Shown one piece after another: positions 61,151-64,000 of a DNA stretch of 64,000 bases. The stretch covers positions 1 to 64,000 of the forward strand of contig JAPJBO010000770.1 in assembly GCA_030068145.1 (NCBI GenBank), in the 5' to 3' direction. Source of the DNA: Diplonema papillatum (Eukaryota; Euglenozoa; Diplonemea; Diplonemida; Diplonemidae). Under the pieces are notes generated by a model. The model worked only from the letters and a program-made list of their open reading frames with translations, made no database searches and had not been told where the DNA came from. Each line of letters starts with the position of its first letter. Within the stretch, counting starts at the first letter, position 1. The position numbers and the translations under genes were made by a program.

Positions 61151-62160
61151 ACCGTATGTGCCCACCTCACGAGACTTCGAAACACCGACCGCTTTTTTGC
61201 ACAGTACTGTGCACCCACAAAGTTCCGACAACGTGGTCAGCACCGACCTTTTCCCAACGAATCATGCGACGAAGGACCCCATTTTCCTGGGTCTTCGGGG
61301 GAAAAAAAAAAAATTTGCAAAAGGGAGTAAACCGATTGGTGAGAAGGGATTGTCCTAGAGGAAGAAAATTTTAGTTTGAAAGGAGGAAATAAAAGGTCCA
61401 CAAGGAAAACAAAGCAAGCAAATAAACAAAGTCGTCAGACATCAGAACGACGTATATCGTCGACCGCACAAAAAGACTCCGGCCACAATAGCCACAGTAA
61501 TTGAACCCGGTGAACTTAATCAAGAGTCGAAGATTAGCGTCGAAACTCCCTGGCTTTTCACGCCGCAGCAGAACGACCACACCCTACCCAAACCCAAGCA
61601 CCCTCTAAACGCGTTAGGGGACTTCACAAGGTTTCACAACGGAGTGACACAACACCCGAAACGAGTCGCACTCTTTTACTTTTCTCAACCCCCCGCCATA
61701 AATATCATTTGTGCCAACCTAGCAATTATTTCCTGAAACTGCTTCAGTCGAAAGGAGACGCGGATTAACGGGGTGTTGTCGCCAGCCTAACGTTTTTACT
61801 CCGCGTGCTGTTTCGGGCCAACCTATCCTGTACTCTTTGAACGCAATTTTGACCAGAGATCGAGGGGGAGACTAGCATTGAGAATCGTTGGCGACGGAGT
61901 CCCAAGGGGAATCTCCCTTGATCTCTGGCCGCACCTTACCAAACCCGCCTCTTTCTCTCTCTCCACGTCGTATGATTCCCCAAAAATCCAAAAAAGAACA
62001 GCTCTTCTTTTCTCAGTTTGATGAGTCCCATTTAGAGGTGCGGTGTAAGCGGTGGATGCAGATAAAATGCTCGAAAGGGCCTGGTTGTTTGTCGTGGCGC
62101 ACGGAGATCCTCGTTTTCGCTTCGTCTTGGTGGGTCGTTTAGATTACCGATGAGTTCTGA
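61151..62160. other. Gap between satellite arrays
   Basis: Contains an A-run (61304-61313) and one or two stray units of the preceding repeat (61745). Short frames exist but none has splice or homology support. Confidence 0.4.
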
Positions 62161-63580
62161 GAACTTTGTTCAGATCATCCCCAACCTCAGACCCGCATCA
62201 GAGCTCCCCGTTTTGGCCGTGACCGACTGTTGTAAGTCCTCGGAAAATGCGACTCTGCGCCGTCAGTCTGGGCACACGGCGGCAACCCCCTCATAAATTT
62301 CTCATAACTTCGTTCCAGCTCTTCCCAAGTTCAGACCGCATCAGAGTTCCCCTGTTGGCCTTGACCGATTGTTGTAAGTCCTCGGAAAATATGGCTTTGC
62401 TTTGCGCCGTCACTCGCATGGGCAACCTCTCATAGATTTCTGATAACTTCGTTCCAGCTCTTCCCAAGTTCAGACCGCATCAGAGTTCCCCTTGGCCTTG
62501 ACCGACTGTTGTAAGTCCTCGGAAGATGCGACTTTGCTTTGCGCCGTCAGCCTGGGCATACGGTGAGCAACCTCGCATAGATTTCTGAGAACCTCGTTCC
62601 GTCCCAAGCTTAGACCGCATCGGAGCTCCCCGTGTGGCTGTGACCGCTCTCGGAAAATGCGGCTTTGCTTGCGCCGTCAGCCTGGGCATACGGTGAGCAA
62701 CCTCTCATAACTTTCTAAGAACCTCGTTCCGTCCCAAGCTCACACCGCATCAGAGTTTGGCTGACTGTTGGAAGTTCTCGGAAAATGCGACTTTGCGCCG
62801 TCAGTCTGGACATAAGCTCAGACCGCATCAGAGTTCCCCGCTTCGCCTTGACCGACTGTTGTAAGTCCTCGGAAGATGCGACTTTGCTTTGCGCCGTCAG
62901 CCTCGGCATACGGTGAGCAACCGCTCATAGATTTCTGAGAACTTCGTTCCGTCCCAAGCTCAGACCGCATCAGAGTTCCCCGTTTGGCCTTGGCTGACTG
63001 TCGTAAGTTCTCGGAAAATGCGACTTTGCGCCGTCAGTCTGGACATACGGTGGGCAACCTCTCATAGAGATTTTCGTTCCGTCCCAAGCTCAGACCGCAT
63101 CAGAGTTCCCCGCTTGACCTTGACCGACTGTAAGTCCTCGGAAAATGCGGCTTTGCGCCGTCAGTCTGGGCATACGGTGGGCAACCCCGCATAGGTTTCT
63201 GATAACTTCATTCCAGCTCTTCCCAAGCTCAGACCGCATCAGGCCTTGACCGACTGTTGTAAGTCCTCGGAAAATGCGACTTTGCGCCGTCAGTCTGCAT
63301 ACGGTGGGCAGCCCCTCATAGATTTCTGATAACTTCGTTCCAGCCCTTCCCAAGCTCAGACCGCATCAGAGTTGTACGTTCTCGGAAAATGCGAGTTTGC
63401 GCCGTCAGTCTGGGCATACGGTGGGCAGCCCTCATTGATTTCTCATAACTTCTTTCCAGCTCTTCCCAAGCTCAGACCGCACCAGAGTTCCCCGCTTGGC
63501 CTTGTCCGACTGTTGTAGTCCTGCCGGAAAATGCGACTTTGTGCCGTCAGTCTGGACATACAGTGGGCAACCCATCACCT
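62160..63580. repeat. ~90-140 bp satellite array, about 11 units
   Basis: Units share GTAAGTCCTCGGAAAATGCG, CTTTGCGCCGTCAGTCTGGG, CATACGGTGGGCAACC and CCCAAGCTCAGACCGCATCA. They start near 62230, 62370, 62510, 62650, 62770, 62855, 63000, 63130, 63255, 63375 and 63505. Many small minus strand frames arise from it. Confidence 0.88.
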
Positions 63581-63664
63581 CTTGAACGCGTTCGTCGCAG
63601 GATCTGTTCAATCAAACCCAGGTTTGGGATAGACGCACTTTTTAGCGTTTATTGTTTTGTTTGT

Positions 63665-63830
63665 TGTTTTTAGTACTAACATTCTTGCGGGTTGCCCTTC
63701 AATGTATTGCAGGTTAAAAAGACGTAGGCAGCGTGTTTTGGTGGTTGATCAGAATTCCTTACCTGAATATACACAGGGTAAATACAAGTGGGTAAAACGA
63801 TCAACCGACGCACAAACAAAACGAAGCGCC
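63665..63830. repeat. Dispersed repeat (TGCAGGTTAAAAAGACGTAG ... ACACAGGGTAAATACAAGTG)
   Basis: Third copy of the sequence found at 41715-41880 and 56045-56145, here including TAGTACTAACATTCTTGCGG at its start as in 41720. From 63830 to the end I see nothing definite. Confidence 0.65.
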
Positions 63831-64000
63831 TGTCTTTTTTGCGGCACTGAAGCTCAAGAGCTTGCCATCCAGCCAGTGTTGCGTGGGCAACACCATTTTC
63901 ATTGGTGGTTTCGTCTCAGAGCACTGGGCGCTTCATTCCCTGTTGCGAATGCCAACACTTCTTGCATTGCCGGCGGAGTCTGCTGCTTAGGTTCTTAAGC

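Overview
The window is nuclear DNA of a eukaryote, most likely a GC-rich protist or alga. It has split genes with GT-AG introns, GC-rich exons in more AT-rich introns, non-LTR and tyrosine-recombinase retrotransposons, TA-flanked inverted-repeat elements, minisatellites and tRNA-like Pol III boxes. Nothing looks bacterial: there are no operons and no ribosome binding sites. I cannot name the lineage from the sequence alone.

Layout. (1) 1-6094: a DIRS/Ngaro-group retroelement on the + strand with a gag-like ORF, an RT-RNase H ORF and a tyrosine recombinase ORF. The recombinase ORF is bracketed by two 297-bp direct repeats that look identical. (2) 6095-about 13000: an intact-looking LINE with one 2247-residue ORF (CCCH and C2H2 fingers, reverse transcriptase, C-terminal restriction-like endonuclease). 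(3) About 13000-15900: palindromic repeats, a fold-back minisatellite, a 190-bp MITE and two small unassigned ORFs. (4) 15859-25280: pieces of a second LINE type, namely a + strand C-terminal fragment, a 5'-truncated minus strand copy, and a full minus strand copy with ORF1 and an APE-RT ORF2. All three carry a Cys/His-rich tail that I do not recognise. (5) 26139-47153: a host gene for a 12-TM sugar-porter-like MFS transporter. I could assemble it from six exons with matching phases. Its 12-kb third intron is packed with nested transposons and its fifth intron holds a 30-bp minisatellite and three truncated copies of the last exon. (6) 47154-49420: tandem copies of the 3' end of that last exon. 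(7) 50729-58569: a second split gene (five exons in consistent phase) whose product looks like an N-terminal chorein / repeating beta-groove lipid-transfer protein (ATG2/VPS13-like, tentative). It also has truncated tandem copies of its exons, and its first intron holds a TA-flanked element with three tRNA-like sequences. (8) 59160-63580: satellite-like tandem arrays with no gene that I can support.

Common theme. Mobile elements account for much of the first 43 kb. Both host genes show repeated tandem duplication of exon edges: upstream copies keep the splice acceptor and the exon 5' part and then run into stops, while downstream copies keep the 3' part. The copies are so similar to the real exons that splice choice, or assembly quality, becomes a real question.
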